A stretch of 64,000 bases of DNA from DASRJJ01 sp050730855 (GTDB taxonomy: Bacteria; Patescibacteriota; Saccharimonadia; Saccharimonadales; UBA4665): positions 62,001-126,000 of the forward strand of contig JBOHNU010000002.1 in the NCBI GenBank assembly GCA_050730855.1. Direction: 5' to 3'. Made by a program: the position numbers and the translations under genes. Each line of letters starts with the position of its first letter. Position 1 is the stretch's first letter. This document shows, in pieces, positions 52,892 to 61,812 of this stretch. The notes below the pieces were generated by a model. That model saw only the letters and a list, made by a program, of their open reading frames with translations, ran no database searches and was not told the origin of the DNA.

Positions 52892-53509
52892 ATGAAAGCA
52901 CTGATCACCCGAAAGGTAGGCATGACCAGCACCATCAGCGAAGATGGCGTTGTGCAGGCTGTTACCTTGCTTTCCGCTAGTCCCTGTGTAATTACACAGG
53001 TCAAAACCGACGAAAACGACGGCTATACCGCTGTGCAGGTCGGTTTTGAGGAAACAAAAGAATCGCGCGTCAACAAGCCACAGCAACATCACTTTAAAGT
53101 CGCTGGCATTATGCCAAAGATTGTCCGCGAATTCCGCGTAGACGAAATCAGCGAAGACCTCAATGTAGGCGAAAAACTTACATTCGAGGTCTTTTCAGTT
53201 GGCGACGAAATTGATGTAACCGGCACTTCCAAAGGTAAGGGCTGGGCTGGTACCATCAAGCGCCACAACTTCCACCGTGGCCGCAAGACGCACGGTGGCC
53301 GCAGCTACCGACGCCCGGGCTCAATTGGCTCGATGTATCCTCAGCGTATTTTCCCTGGCAAAAAAATGGCTGGCCACATGGGTGATGAGCAAGTAACAGT
53401 AAAAAACCTAAAGGTCGCCTTCGTTGACGCAGAACTCGGCGTCATCGGTGTTACCGGTGCTGTGCCTGGCCCCCGCAAAGGTATTGTGCTCGTTAAGGAG
53501 GCCAAGTAA
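52892..53509 (+). CDS. rplC: 50S ribosomal protein L3
   Basis: 205 residues. Early assembly protein near the peptidyl transferase centre. MKALITRKVGMTSTISEDGV, TGTSKGKGWAGTIKRHNF and RPGSIGSMYPQRIFPGKKMA are typical. It is the first gene of the operon; the stop overlaps the L4 start (TAATG). Confidence 0.98.
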   Translation: MKALITRKVGMTSTISEDGVVQAVTLLSASPCVITQVKTDENDGYTAVQVGFEETKESRVNKPQQHHFKVAGIMPKIVREFRVDEISEDLNVGEKLTFEVFSVGDEIDVTGTSKGKGWAGTIKRHNFHRGRKTHGGRSYRRPGSIGSMYPQRIFPGKKMAGHMGDEQVTVKNLKVAFVDAELGVIGVTGAVPGPRKGIVLVKEAK

Positions 53510-54147
53510 TGTCTGTTCCAACATTCACCAAGAGTGGCGCAAAAGCCACGACTCCGGCCAAGCTTGATAAAGCTGTTTTTGCAATAATGCCCGAGAACCA
53601 CGAACTTTTAAAACTCGCTTACGACGCCTACCTGGCGAACGGCCGCCCAAACCTGGCTAAAACCATGACCCGCGGCCTTATCAGCGGTGGCGGCAAGAAA
53701 CCATGGCGTCAAAAGGGCACTGGTCGTGCTCGTTTTGGCTCCAGCCGTAACCCAATCTGGCGCGGCGGTGGTATCGTATTTGGCCCAACCGGCGAAGAGA
53801 ACCACACCAAGAAGATGCCGGTTAACGCCAAGCGTTTGGCTATTCGCCAGGCTCTCAGCCTGGCCGCAAGCGAAAACCGCATCCGCGTTGTAGAAACTAT
53901 CGAATCCAAGGGCAAAACCGCCGAACTCGTAAAATTGCTTACCAAGATGGAGGCCGGCAACGGTTCTGTTCTCGTTGTTACCGACAACAAAACCGACGAA
54001 TTGGTGCGCGCAGCCAATAACTTGCGTGCCACTAATATAGTGCAGGCTGCTTACCTCAATGTATACGACATTATGAACGCCGACAGCCTTGTAGTCAGCC
54101 AGAAATCGCTCGAGATTTTGAACGAATGGCTAGGGGGCAAGAAGTAA
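53509..54147 (+). CDS. rplD: 50S ribosomal protein L4
   Basis: 212 residues. Lines the exit tunnel; in E. coli it also represses its own operon. GGGKKPWRQKGTGRARFGSS is the extended tunnel loop, FGPTGEENHTKKMPVNAKRL follows. Stop and next start overlap (TAATG). Confidence 0.98.
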   Translation: MSVPTFTKSGAKATTPAKLDKAVFAIMPENHELLKLAYDAYLANGRPNLAKTMTRGLISGGGKKPWRQKGTGRARFGSSRNPIWRGGGIVFGPTGEENHTKKMPVNAKRLAIRQALSLAASENRIRVVETIESKGKTAELVKLLTKMEAGNGSVLVVTDNKTDELVRAANNLRATNIVQAAYLNVYDIMNADSLVVSQKSLEILNEWLGGKK

Positions 54148-54557
54148 TGGAAAAACAGATGATTCTGAAGCCTCGCATGAGCGAAAAGACCTTTGGCCTT
54201 AGCCAAACCGGCAACGTGTACGTGTTTACCGTGCCGGGAAGCGCCAGTAAGCAATCTGTTGCGGCTGCAATTACCGCCCAATTTGGCGTAGGTGTAACCG
54301 GCGTAAACGTTGCCAATGTAAAAGGCAAGCAAAAACGCACTGTTCGCAAGCGCACTCGCCCGGTTGTTGGCAAGCAGAACGACTTTAAGAAAGCCTACGT
54401 AACCTTAAAGGATGGCGACAAACTGCCTTTCTTCGAGACCGAGGCCGACAAGAAAAAGTCAGACAAAAAGACCGACAAAAAAGCTGAAGCCGCCGAGAAA
54501 AAACCAGCTAAGAAGTCGCTCTTCGGCAAAGCTAAGGCTAGCAAGGAGGAAAAATAA
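54147..54557 (+). CDS. rplW: 50S ribosomal protein L23 with charged tail
   Basis: 136 residues from the ATG overlapping the L4 stop. Core ~1-95 (LKPRMSEKTFGLSQTGNVYV, TGVNVANVKGKQKRTVRKR), at the tunnel exit where trigger factor and SRP bind. The last ~40 residues are a Lys/Ala/Glu tail (KKKSDKKTDKKAEAAEKKPA) absent from typical L23 (~95-100 residues). Confidence 0.96.
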   Translation: MEKQMILKPRMSEKTFGLSQTGNVYVFTVPGSASKQSVAAAITAQFGVGVTGVNVANVKGKQKRTVRKRTRPVVGKQNDFKKAYVTLKDGDKLPFFETEADKKKSDKKTDKKAEAAEKKPAKKSLFGKAKASKEEK

Positions 54558-54559
54558 CC

Positions 54560-55396
54560 ATGGCAATTCGCGCCTACAAGCCAACTACTCCCGGCCGCCG
54601 TGGCATGACCAGCCAGAGCACCGAGGAAATTACGACCAAAAAGCCGCTGCGCTCGCTGCTCGTAACCAAGCGCCGCCAGAACGGCCGCAACAACCAAGGC
54701 CGCATCACTACCCGGCACAAGGGCGGCGGCGCCCGCAAGTTCTACCGTTTGATGAACTTCCAGTTTGCCGGCGGCAAAACCGCTACTATCGAACATATCG
54801 AATACGACCCCAACCGCTCGGCTCGCATTGCCCGCATCAAGGACACCGACGGCGTGTACCACTACATCTTGGCCGCCAAAGACATGCATGTTGGCCAAAA
54901 GATTGAAAGCGGCGAAGAGGCGCCAATCGAAAACGGCAATCGCTTGCCACTCAAAAGCATACCTGTTGGCAGCACCATCCATGCCGTAGAACTACAGCCT
55001 GGCCGCGGCGCGCAAATAGCTCGCTCTGCCGGCAACGGCGCTCAGCTAATGGCCAAAGAAGAGAAGTACGCACAGGTGCGCCTGCCCAGCGGCGAAGTCC
55101 GCATGATCAGCATTGAATGCACCGCTTCGCTTGGCGTTGTAGGCAACGAACAGCACCAAAACGTCAAGATCGGCAAAGCCGGCCGTAAGCGTCACATGGG
55201 TGTTCGCCCAACTGTCCGCGGTGTGGTTATGAACGCCGTGGATCACCCCCACGGTGGTGGTGACGGTGGTCGGCACGGTATGGGCAAGGCGCCACGTACC
55301 CCATGGGGCCAGAAGACCTTGGGTTACAAAACCCGCCGTCGCAAATCGACCACACAATTCATCGTTAAGAGCCGCCACGCGGCGAAGAGGAAATAA
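54560..55396 (+). CDS. rplB: 50S ribosomal protein L2
   Basis: 278 residues, standard length. Essential for subunit joining and peptidyl transfer. MAIRAYKPTTPGRRGMTSQS, GRITTRHKGGGARKFYR and the conserved MNAVDHPHGGGDGGRHGMGK loop with its His are present. Confidence 0.98.
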   Translation: MAIRAYKPTTPGRRGMTSQSTEEITTKKPLRSLLVTKRRQNGRNNQGRITTRHKGGGARKFYRLMNFQFAGGKTATIEHIEYDPNRSARIARIKDTDGVYHYILAAKDMHVGQKIESGEEAPIENGNRLPLKSIPVGSTIHAVELQPGRGAQIARSAGNGAQLMAKEEKYAQVRLPSGEVRMISIECTASLGVVGNEQHQNVKIGKAGRKRHMGVRPTVRGVVMNAVDHPHGGGDGGRHGMGKAPRTPWGQKTLGYKTRRRKSTTQFIVKSRHAAKRK

Positions 55397-55408
55397 GGTA
55401 GGAAAGCT

Positions 55409-55684
55409 ATGAGTCGTTCACTGAAAAAAGGCCCATTCATCGACCCTAAGCTTGCCAAGAAGGCGGCTGCTCTGGGCAATGAGGATCGGACAATTATCAA
55501 AACCTGGGCACGCGCAAGCGTGATTGCCCCGGAGTTTGTCGGCCGCACTTTTGCCGTGCACAATGGAAAAGTCCACGTACCAGTGTTTGTAACCGAAAAC
55601 ATGGTTGGCCACAAACTGGGCGAATTTAGCCCTACCCGCAAGTTCCGTAGCCACGGCGGTAAATTAGCAAGGGGCGGTAAGTAG
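55409..55684 (+). CDS. rpsS: 30S ribosomal protein S19
   Basis: 91 residues. SLKKGPFIDPKLAKKAAALG, TWARASVIAPEFVGRTFAVH and NMVGHKLGEFSPTRKFRSHG match the family. It sits in the 30S head. Confidence 0.98.
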   Translation: MSRSLKKGPFIDPKLAKKAAALGNEDRTIIKTWARASVIAPEFVGRTFAVHNGKVHVPVFVTENMVGHKLGEFSPTRKFRSHGGKLARGGK

Positions 55685-55685
55685 T

Positions 55686-56063
55686 ATGAGCGTACAAGCA
55701 ATTGCTAAAAGTGTGGCAATGAGCCCGCGCAAGGTCGGTGTTGTAGCCGCTCTTATCCGCGGCCGCACTGTCGAGGAAGCCCTAACTATGCTCGACCACG
55801 TACCGCGCCGCTCAGCCCTGCCGGTTAAAAAGGCTGTGATGAGCGCCAAGGCCAACGCCGACCACAACCACAACCTCAAGCCAGACACTCTGCGCATCGT
55901 TGAAATTACCGTGACTGCCGGCCCCCGCCTTAAGCGATTCCGCCCAGCAGCACATGGACGTGCTTTACCTTTCCAGCGCAAAACGTCACACATCCGCGTG
56001 ATTGTTGATGGCGATGTTCGCGTAGCTAAGAAGGCCAAAGCCGAAACAAAGGAGGCAAAATAG
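55686..56063 (+). CDS. rplV: 50S ribosomal protein L22
   Basis: 125 residues. AKSVAMSPRKVGVVAALIRG and the tunnel hairpin region FRPAAHGRALPFQRKTSHIR are conserved. Short Lys/Ala/Glu tail ending KAKAETKEAK. Confidence 0.97.
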   Translation: MSVQAIAKSVAMSPRKVGVVAALIRGRTVEEALTMLDHVPRRSALPVKKAVMSAKANADHNHNLKPDTLRIVEITVTAGPRLKRFRPAAHGRALPFQRKTSHIRVIVDGDVRVAKKAKAETKEAK

Positions 56064-56064
56064 T

Positions 56065-56697
56065 ATGGGACAAAAAGTTAATCCTATTAGCATGCGCCTT
56101 CAGGTTAATAAGGACTGGCGCAGCAAGTGGTTCGCAGGCAAGCGGGAGTACGCCAAATTTTTGAGCGATGACCTGGCCGTGCGACGCATGATCCAGAAAG
56201 ACCTGGGTTCGCGCGCCGCGATCAACAAAGTCGACATCGAGCGCTCACCAAACCTGGTGACCGTAACTATCCACACTGCTAAGGCTGGTGTGGTAATCGG
56301 CCGCGGCGGTTCTGGCGCTCAGGAGTTAAAGACAAAGATTGAGAAGATTTATCTTGTACCGGTGCGCGTAAACATCGAGGAAATCAAAAAGTCTGAACTG
56401 TTTGCCAAGCTGGTGGCCGAGAACATTGCTTTCCAGTTGGAGCGCCGCATGAGCTTTCGCCGAGCTATCAAAGCCGGTGCCGCCAATACCATGCGTGCCG
56501 GCGCCAAAGGCGTACGCATTGAGGTTGCCGGCCGTCTAAACGGCGCCGAAATGTCCCGTCGCGAGAAAGAAGTCGCCGGCAGTGTGCCACTTCACACACT
56601 GCGTGCCGACATTGACTTTGCCAAAGTGGACGCCAAAACCGCTAACGCCGGCATTATAGGTGTAAAAGTTTGGATTTATAAAGGGGAGGCCGCGTAA
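56065..56697 (+). CDS. rpsC: 30S ribosomal protein S3
   Basis: 210 residues. MGQKVNPISMRLQVNKDWRS, a KH domain with GVVIGRGGSGAQELKTKIEK, and the C-terminal AGRLNGAEMSRREKEVAGSV. Forms the mRNA entry site. Its TAA overlaps the L16 ATG. Confidence 0.98.
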   Translation: MGQKVNPISMRLQVNKDWRSKWFAGKREYAKFLSDDLAVRRMIQKDLGSRAAINKVDIERSPNLVTVTIHTAKAGVVIGRGGSGAQELKTKIEKIYLVPVRVNIEEIKKSELFAKLVAENIAFQLERRMSFRRAIKAGAANTMRAGAKGVRIEVAGRLNGAEMSRREKEVAGSVPLHTLRADIDFAKVDAKTANAGIIGVKVWIYKGEAA

Positions 56698-57110
56698 TGC
56701 TAGTCCCTAACCGCACCAAGTTCCGCAAAGTCCGCAAGGGGAAAATCCGGGGCGTTGCCACCAGCGGCCACTACATAGCCTATGGCGACTACGCCCTGCA
56801 AGCTCAGGACAATGAGCGCATTACCGCTCGCCAAATCGAGTCCGCCCGCCAGGCCATGACCCGCTACATCAAGCGTGGTGGCAAAATCTGGATCCGCATC
56901 TTTCCGCACACCCCTGTTACGCGCAAACCTCAGGATGTGAAAATGGGTTCGGGCAAGGGTTCCCTTGAGTTCTTCGTAGCCAAGGTACGCCCTGGCACCG
57001 TGATGTTCGAAATGCAGGGCGTCACCGAAGAAATCGCCCGCGAAGCCATGCGCCTAGCTGCCCATAAACTCCCTGTTAAAACCAAGTTTATCGCACGGGA
57101 GGAGCAGTAA
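56697..57110 (+). CDS. rplP: 50S ribosomal protein L16
   Basis: 137 residues. NRTKFRKVRKGKIRGVATSG, KRGGKIWIRIFPHTPVTRKP and MGSGKGSLEFFVAKVRPGTV are family blocks. Binds near the A site. Stop overlaps the L29 start. Confidence 0.98.
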   Translation: MLVPNRTKFRKVRKGKIRGVATSGHYIAYGDYALQAQDNERITARQIESARQAMTRYIKRGGKIWIRIFPHTPVTRKPQDVKMGSGKGSLEFFVAKVRPGTVMFEMQGVTEEIAREAMRLAAHKLPVKTKFIAREEQ

Positions 57111-57310
57111 TGAAGATTATTGACATTCGCAAACTTTCGACCGATCAGCTCACCACTGAAAGCACAAAATTGCGAGAAGAAATCGTAGAGTTACGCCGCC
57201 GTTTACACCTGGGCGAAGTCCAGAACGTCCGCGTAATTCGCAACAAACGCAAAGACCTGGCTCGCATCCTAACGGTGCTCGGTGAGCAATTTGCCAAGGA
57301 GGCAAAATAG
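57110..57310 (+). CDS. rpmC: 50S ribosomal protein L29
   Basis: 66 residues, two helices: STKLREEIVELRRRLHLGEV and NVRVIRNKRKDLARILTVLG. Located by L23 at the tunnel exit. Confidence 0.96.
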   Translation: MKIIDIRKLSTDQLTTESTKLREEIVELRRRLHLGEVQNVRVIRNKRKDLARILTVLGEQFAKEAK

Positions 57311-57311
57311 T

Positions 57312-57650
57312 ATGGCCAAAACATTAGTAGGCATTGTTGCCAGCAACAAACCAGATAAAACCATCATCGTGCGTACCCAAACCAGCAAGACGCACCCCAT
57401 CTACCGCAAGAAGTACATGGTAAGCGCGCGCTTTATGGCGCACGACGAAAAGAATGAGGCAGAGGAAGGCGACAAAGTTCTGATAACCGAGACCCGACCA
57501 GTCAGCGCCCGCAAGCGGTTTGCGCTAACTAAGGTGCTCGAAAAAGCCCAGGTTCGCCACATTGAGCCGGAGCCAACCAAAGAAGCCAAGGTTGAGAAAA
57601 TCGAGAAACCCACTGCCGAGAAGCCAAAAGCTGAAACGGAGGCAAAGTAA
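57312..57650 (+). CDS. rpsQ: 30S ribosomal protein S17 with charged tail
   Basis: 112 residues from ATG 57312. Core ~1-85: LVGIVASNKPDKTIIVRTQT, THPIYRKKYMVSARFMAHDE, EGDKVLITETRPVSARKRF. The tail KVEKIEKPTAEKPKAETEAK is an extension. Confidence 0.96.
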   Translation: MAKTLVGIVASNKPDKTIIVRTQTSKTHPIYRKKYMVSARFMAHDEKNEAEEGDKVLITETRPVSARKRFALTKVLEKAQVRHIEPEPTKEAKVEKIEKPTAEKPKAETEAK

Positions 57651-58018
57651 TGGTTCAGCAAGAATCCCGGTTAGTGGTAGCCGACAACAGCGGTGCCAAG
57701 GAAATCCTGTGCATCCGCGTGCTCGGCGGCACCCGCCGCCGCTACGCCCGAGTGGGCGACACTATTACCGCCACTGTTAAGCAAGCCAACCCGCAGGGAG
57801 CTGTAAAGAAAAAGAGCGTGGTAAAAGCTGTGGTTGTCCGTACCACCGAGAAAATCCGTCGCAAAGACGGCTCGACCATCAAGTTTGACGACAACGCCGC
57901 GGTTATTATAGACACCGACAAGCAGCCAAAAGCCACCCGCATTTTTGGGCCAGTACCCCGTGAGCTGCGCGACATGGGCTACAGTAAAATAATCAGCCTC
58001 GCACCGGAGGTACTGTAA
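57650..58018 (+). CDS. rplN: 50S ribosomal protein L14
   Basis: 122 residues, standard length. MVQQESRLVVADNSGAKEIL, GDTITATVKQANPQGAVKKK and ATRIFGPVPRELRDMGYSKI are conserved. Its start overlaps the S17 stop. Confidence 0.98.
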   Translation: MVQQESRLVVADNSGAKEILCIRVLGGTRRRYARVGDTITATVKQANPQGAVKKKSVVKAVVVRTTEKIRRKDGSTIKFDDNAAVIIDTDKQPKATRIFGPVPRELRDMGYSKIISLAPEVL

Positions 58019-58368
58019 TGAGTATTAAGAACAAAATTGAAGATAAAGCCTATAAGATTCGTCTTAAAAAAGACGACATTGTTGTAGTGACCACCGGCAA
58101 GTACAAAGGCAAGACTGGCAAGGTCGTGGCAACACACCCTCGCGAGAACAAAGTGACCGTCGACGGCATCAACATCGTTAAAAAGCACGTCAAACCCAAC
58201 CGCGCCAACCCGCAAGGCGGCATCATCGAACTGACTAAGCCAATGTGGGTAAGCAAAGTTGCCGTGGTAGATCCGTCAACCAAAAAGCCAGCCCGCATCG
58301 GCTACAAGTTAGACGACAAAGGCAACAAAACCCGCGTTTATAAAGGCTCAGGAAAGGAGATCAAGTAA
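58018..58368 (+). CDS. rplX: 50S ribosomal protein L24
   Basis: 116 residues. KOW motif DDIVVVTTGKYKGKTGKVVA, then NIVKKHVKPNRANPQGGIIE. Assembly-initiating protein. Confidence 0.97.
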   Translation: MSIKNKIEDKAYKIRLKKDDIVVVTTGKYKGKTGKVVATHPRENKVTVDGINIVKKHVKPNRANPQGGIIELTKPMWVSKVAVVDPSTKKPARIGYKLDDKGNKTRVYKGSGKEIK

Positions 58369-58973
58369 TGGCTACCGCTACTAAAGCTGCAAAACCGGCT
58401 ACTAAGACTGCTAAAGTTGCCACTACTGTACGTCTCCGCGCTGACTATAACGCGAAGTGGGCGGCCGAACTCCAGAAAGAGCTGAAGCTGAGCAATCCGC
58501 ACCTGGTGCCTCGCCTAGAGAAGATTACCCTTAACGTAGGTTTGGGCAAAGCCAAGGACGACAAAAAGACAATCGAAGCGGCAACCAACACGCTGATTAA
58601 GATCACCGGCCAGAAGCCGATAGAAACAGTGGCCAAGAAGTCTATCGCCAGCTTTAAGCTGCGCGAGGGCAATAAAATTGGTCTGAAGGTTACGCTTCGC
58701 GGCGATCGCATGTACGAGTTTCTCGACCGCTTGGTTACGATTGTGCTGCCGCGTTTGCGCGACTTCCACGGTGTTAGCAACAGGTCGTTCGACAAGCAGG
58801 GCAACTACGCGATCGGCTTAAACGACCAGTCGGTGTTCCCGGAACTCACCTTCGAAGAAACCACCACCGTCCACGGGCTGCAAGTGATTATGACCATCCG
58901 TTGCAAAGAATCAGCGCACGCCAAGGCACTGCTCCAAAAATTTGGACTGCCATTTGAAAAGGAGGCCAAGTAA
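58368..58973 (+). CDS. rplE: 50S ribosomal protein L5
   Basis: 201 residues with an Ala/Thr/Lys-rich N-terminal extension of ~20 residues. LEKITLNVGLGKAKDDKKTI, GQKPIETVAKKSIASFKLRE and GNYAIGLNDQSVFPELTFEE match. Binds 5S rRNA. Confidence 0.97.
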   Translation: MATATKAAKPATKTAKVATTVRLRADYNAKWAAELQKELKLSNPHLVPRLEKITLNVGLGKAKDDKKTIEAATNTLIKITGQKPIETVAKKSIASFKLREGNKIGLKVTLRGDRMYEFLDRLVTIVLPRLRDFHGVSNRSFDKQGNYAIGLNDQSVFPELTFEETTTVHGLQVIMTIRCKESAHAKALLQKFGLPFEKEAK

Positions 58974-59242
58974 TGGCTAGGAAATCAAACATCGCACGAG
59001 ATTTGAAACGTCGCAAAATGCACGACAAGTACGCCGCAAAGCGCGCCGAACTAAAAGCATTAGGCGATTTGGAGGGTTTGGCTAAGTTACCACGCAACTC
59101 CAGCCCCACCCGCCTAAAGAACCGCTGCCTCGAAACCGGCCGACCGCATGCTTACATGCGTACGTTTGGCCTCAGTCGTCTTTCGTTCCGCGAACACGCT
59201 AGCAAGGGAGAAATCCCTGGTGTAACTAAGGCCAGTTGGTAG
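58973..59242 (+). CDS. rpsN: 30S ribosomal protein S14, zinc-free type
   Basis: 89 residues. MARKSNIARDLKRRKMHDKY and LPRNSSPTRLKNRCLETGRP, where the zinc type would carry CxxC pairs; only one Cys is present. This is the longer C-minus form. Confidence 0.97.
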   Translation: MARKSNIARDLKRRKMHDKYAAKRAELKALGDLEGLAKLPRNSSPTRLKNRCLETGRPHAYMRTFGLSRLSFREHASKGEIPGVTKASW

Positions 59243-59256
59243 AAAGGAATAATGAA

Positions 59257-59661
59257 ATGAGCAATATGGTTTCAACCGATCCAATCGCCGACATGCTAAC
59301 CCGCATACGCAACGCCGTGAACGTTCGCAAGAATGAGGTAGTTTTGCCGCATTCCAAGCTAAAGCAAGCCGTTGCCGAGCTTTTAAAGTCGAGCGGTTTT
59401 GTGCGCGACGTGAGCGTTGCCGAGGCAACTGTAGGCAAAAACCTAAAAATCGTCATTAACCAGGAGGGCGAAAACGCCAAAATTACCGAGATTGCCCGCA
59501 TCAGCAAGCCAGGTCGCCGCGAATATGCGAACGCCAAGGAAATCCCGGTGGTTAAGCGCGGCCGCGGTGTCGTAATAGTCTCCACCTCTAAAGGTCTGAT
59601 GACCGGCGGCGACGCCAAAAAGCAAGGTCTCGGCGGCGAATTAATCTGTAAAGTTTACTAA
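59257..59661 (+). CDS. rpsH: 30S ribosomal protein S8
   Basis: 134 residues from ATG 59257. STDPIADMLTRIRNAVNVRK, LPHSKLKQAVAELLKSSGFV and RGVVIVSTSKGLMTGGDAKK are family blocks. In E. coli it regulates the spc operon. Confidence 0.97.
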   Translation: MSNMVSTDPIADMLTRIRNAVNVRKNEVVLPHSKLKQAVAELLKSSGFVRDVSVAEATVGKNLKIVINQEGENAKITEIARISKPGRREYANAKEIPVVKRGRGVVIVSTSKGLMTGGDAKKQGLGGELICKVY

Positions 59662-59675
59662 GGTAAGGAAACGAA

Positions 59676-60215
59676 ATGAGTCGAGTAGGAAAACTACCCA
59701 TCAAAATCCCAAGCGGTGTGACAATCACTGTCGACCCCGATTTCGTGACTGTAGCGGGCAGCAAAGGCACCCTCAAGCAGTTTACGATGCCGGGCATCAC
59801 CGTTAAACAAGAAGGTGACGAAGTGTTAGTGACCCGTGCAAACGACGAGCAAACTTTGCGCGCCAAGCACGGCCTGATGCGTACGCTGGTAAGCAACATG
59901 ATTGTTGGCGTTAGCCAGGGCTTTAGCAAAAAACTCGAAATCAACGGTGTTGGTTTCCGTGTAGCCGCCCAAGGCACCGACCTCAAGTTTAACCTGGGCT
60001 TCAGCCACGACGTCATCTACAAAATACCGCAAGGCATAACTGCGGCTATCGAGCAAAACACCGTTACTGTAAGTGGCATCAGTAAGCAGCAAGTCGGCCA
60101 GGTTGCCGCCGAAATCCGCGCCCTTAAAAAGCCGGAGCCATACAAGGGTAAAGGTATTAAGTATGCCGGCGAGCGCATCCTGCGCAAGAGCGGCAAGTCT
60201 GGCAAGGAGAAATAG
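59676..60215 (+). CDS. rplF: 50S ribosomal protein L6
   Basis: 179 residues. MSRVGKLPIKIPSGVTITVD, LGFSHDVIYKIPQGITAAIE and PEPYKGKGIKYAGERILRKS are typical. Near the sarcin-ricin loop. Confidence 0.98.
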   Translation: MSRVGKLPIKIPSGVTITVDPDFVTVAGSKGTLKQFTMPGITVKQEGDEVLVTRANDEQTLRAKHGLMRTLVSNMIVGVSQGFSKKLEINGVGFRVAAQGTDLKFNLGFSHDVIYKIPQGITAAIEQNTVTVSGISKQQVGQVAAEIRALKKPEPYKGKGIKYAGERILRKSGKSGKEK

Positions 60216-60216
60216 G

Positions 60217-60570
60217 ATGAAACGACTAATACATAAACTGCGTAACTATAAACTCCGCAAAAACCGCGTCCGTTCAACCGTGACCGGCACAGCCGAACGC
60301 CCTCGCCTGAGCGTGCATGTGAGCAATAGCCATATCACCGCCCAGATAATTGACGACGGCGCTCACAAAACACTTGCCTACACCACTACTGTTGCCAGCA
60401 AGACGGCCGGCTCCATGAGCCAAAAGGCCGCGTGGGTTGGCTCCCAAATAGCCAAAAAGGCAAAATCAATAAAAGTAAAGCAAGTCGCGTTCGACCGCGG
60501 CGGCCGCTTGTATCACGGGCGTGTGCAAGCACTAGCCGACGCAGCGCGCAAGGAAGGATTGGAGTTCTAA
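60217..60570 (+). CDS. rplR: 50S ribosomal protein L18
   Basis: 117 residues from ATG 60217 (SD GGAG within the L6 end). RVRSTVTGTAERPRLSVHVS and QVAFDRGGRLYHGRVQALAD match. Binds 5S rRNA. Confidence 0.97.
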   Translation: MKRLIHKLRNYKLRKNRVRSTVTGTAERPRLSVHVSNSHITAQIIDDGAHKTLAYTTTVASKTAGSMSQKAAWVGSQIAKKAKSIKVKQVAFDRGGRLYHGRVQALADAARKEGLEF

Positions 60571-61179
60571 ATGGAAGCCAAAGCTCAAAACACCAGGCCT
60601 GGAGCTCACGGCCGCCGTCCGCGACGCCCGGATGTAGCGCCAGAAGAGAAACAATTCGACGAGCGTGTCGTACACATTGACCGCGTAGCCCGCGTTGTAA
60701 AAGGCGGCCGACGATTTCGCTTTCGCGCGCTAGTGGTTGTGGGCGATCGCAAGCACCGCGTTGGCGTAGGAAGCGCCAAAGGCGCTGACGTAACGGCTGC
60801 CATTACAAAAGCAACGGAAGTCGCCAAAAAACACTTTGTGAGTGTGCAAATCCACAACGGTACCATTCCTCACGAAGTCGAGTCTAAAGTAAGTGGCGCG
60901 AAGATTCTTATCATGCCAGCCGCACCAGGAACCGGCTTGATCGCAGGCGGAGTGGTGCGCACTGTGCTGGAAGTTGCCGGTATCAGCAACGCCTTGTCTA
61001 AATCGCTCGGATCCAGCAACAAAACCAACACCGCCTACGCCACCATCGAGGCGCTCACTAGCGCAGTCCCGGCGGCCTCTTGGGTTACTCGAAAAAATGC
61101 CGCCCCTAGAGCGAAGGCTGTTGCCGAAAAGCCAGCCGCCAAGCCTGTCAAAAAAACAGAGAAGGCTGAGGAGAAATAG
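60571..61179 (+). CDS. rpsE: 30S ribosomal protein S5
   Basis: 202 residues. The S5 core spans ~30-165: FDERVVHIDRVARVVKGGRR, RHRVGVGSAKGADVTAAI-type block and AAPGTGLIAGGVVRTVLEVA. Charged N-terminal arm and Lys/Ala/Glu C-terminal tail (PVKKTEKAEEK). The next gene is rplO; rpmD (L30), usually between them, is missing. Confidence 0.97.
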   Translation: MEAKAQNTRPGAHGRRPRRPDVAPEEKQFDERVVHIDRVARVVKGGRRFRFRALVVVGDRKHRVGVGSAKGADVTAAITKATEVAKKHFVSVQIHNGTIPHEVESKVSGAKILIMPAAPGTGLIAGGVVRTVLEVAGISNALSKSLGSSNKTNTAYATIEALTSAVPAASWVTRKNAAPRAKAVAEKPAAKPVKKTEKAEEK

Positions 61180-61181
61180 TC

Positions 61182-61652
61182 ATGAAATATCACGAACTTT
61201 CAACCTCACCCAAGCAAAGCAAGCGCCGCGTTGGCCGCGGCATCTCAGCCGGACAGGGTAAAACCGCCGGACGCGGCACAAAAGGCCAGGGTGCCCGCGC
61301 GGGTTATAGCAAAAAGCCAGGCTTCGAGGGCGGCCAAAACCCGCTTATGCAACGCCTGCCAAAGCTAGTCGGTTTTAAATCTTTTAGATCAAAGGCCGAG
61401 GTCGTCTACACCGGTCAGCTAGACGCGCTGTCCGCAAAAACTATCGACAACGCCGCCGTGGCCGCCGCTGGCTTGGCAACAAGCGAGTATACGAAAGTAA
61501 AAGTCGTGTTAAAAGGCGAGGTTACTAAAAAAGTAACCGTTAAGCTGCAAGGCGCCTCCGCTGGTGCTATCGCTGCCATCCAAAAGGCTGGCGGTTCTTT
61601 CGACAAGGTTGGCACATCTGCCCGCCCCGCATCGAAGAAAAAAGCCGAATAG
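61182..61652 (+). CDS. rplO: 50S ribosomal protein L15
   Basis: 156 residues. KRRVGRGISAGQGKTAGRGT, GQGARAGYSKKPGFEGGQNP and LPKLVGFKSFRSKAEVVYTG match the family. Ends with SARPASKKKAE. secY follows after a 189-bp structured gap. Confidence 0.97.
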   Translation: MKYHELSTSPKQSKRRVGRGISAGQGKTAGRGTKGQGARAGYSKKPGFEGGQNPLMQRLPKLVGFKSFRSKAEVVYTGQLDALSAKTIDNAAVAAAGLATSEYTKVKVVLKGEVTKKVTVKLQGASAGAIAAIQKAGGSFDKVGTSARPASKKKAE

Positions 61653-61659
61653 ATATAAA

Positions 61660-61760
61660 AATTCGCTTCGTTGCATGAGCCTGCGGCTCGATATTTGCAC
61701 TGCCAGGCTTCGCCCGGCTGACAGCAATTAGCTGTCAATCCGGCCTGAAACGGCCGAATT
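61660..61760. repeat. Cluster of inverted repeats between rplO and secY
   Basis: Outer AATTCG/CGAATT ends (61660 and 61755) extend into an imperfect stem. Inside are hairpins GAGCC-TGC-GGCTC (61677-61689), GACAGC-AATTA-GCTGTC (61720-61736) and CGGCC-TGAAAC-GGCCG (61741-61756). No ORF. It is a single copy in this window. Confidence 0.6.
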
Positions 61761-61776
61761 ACGTACAAAATAATAA

Positions 61777-61804
61777 AAAACGCCGGAACAAACCGGCGTT
61801 TTTG
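61777..61804. terminator. Bidirectional intrinsic terminator before secY
   Basis: AAAAAACGCCGG-AACAAA-CCGGCGTTTTT: perfect GC stem flanked by A- and T-tracts. Ends the rplC-rplO transcript, so secY needs the TATACT at 61807 or readthrough. Confidence 0.85.
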
Positions 61805-61806
61805 TG

Positions 61807-61812
61807 TATACT
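61807..61812 (+). promoter_or_regulatory. Possible -10 box of secY
   Basis: TATACT immediately after the terminator, 29 nt before the TTG start; no clear -35. Confidence 0.4.
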
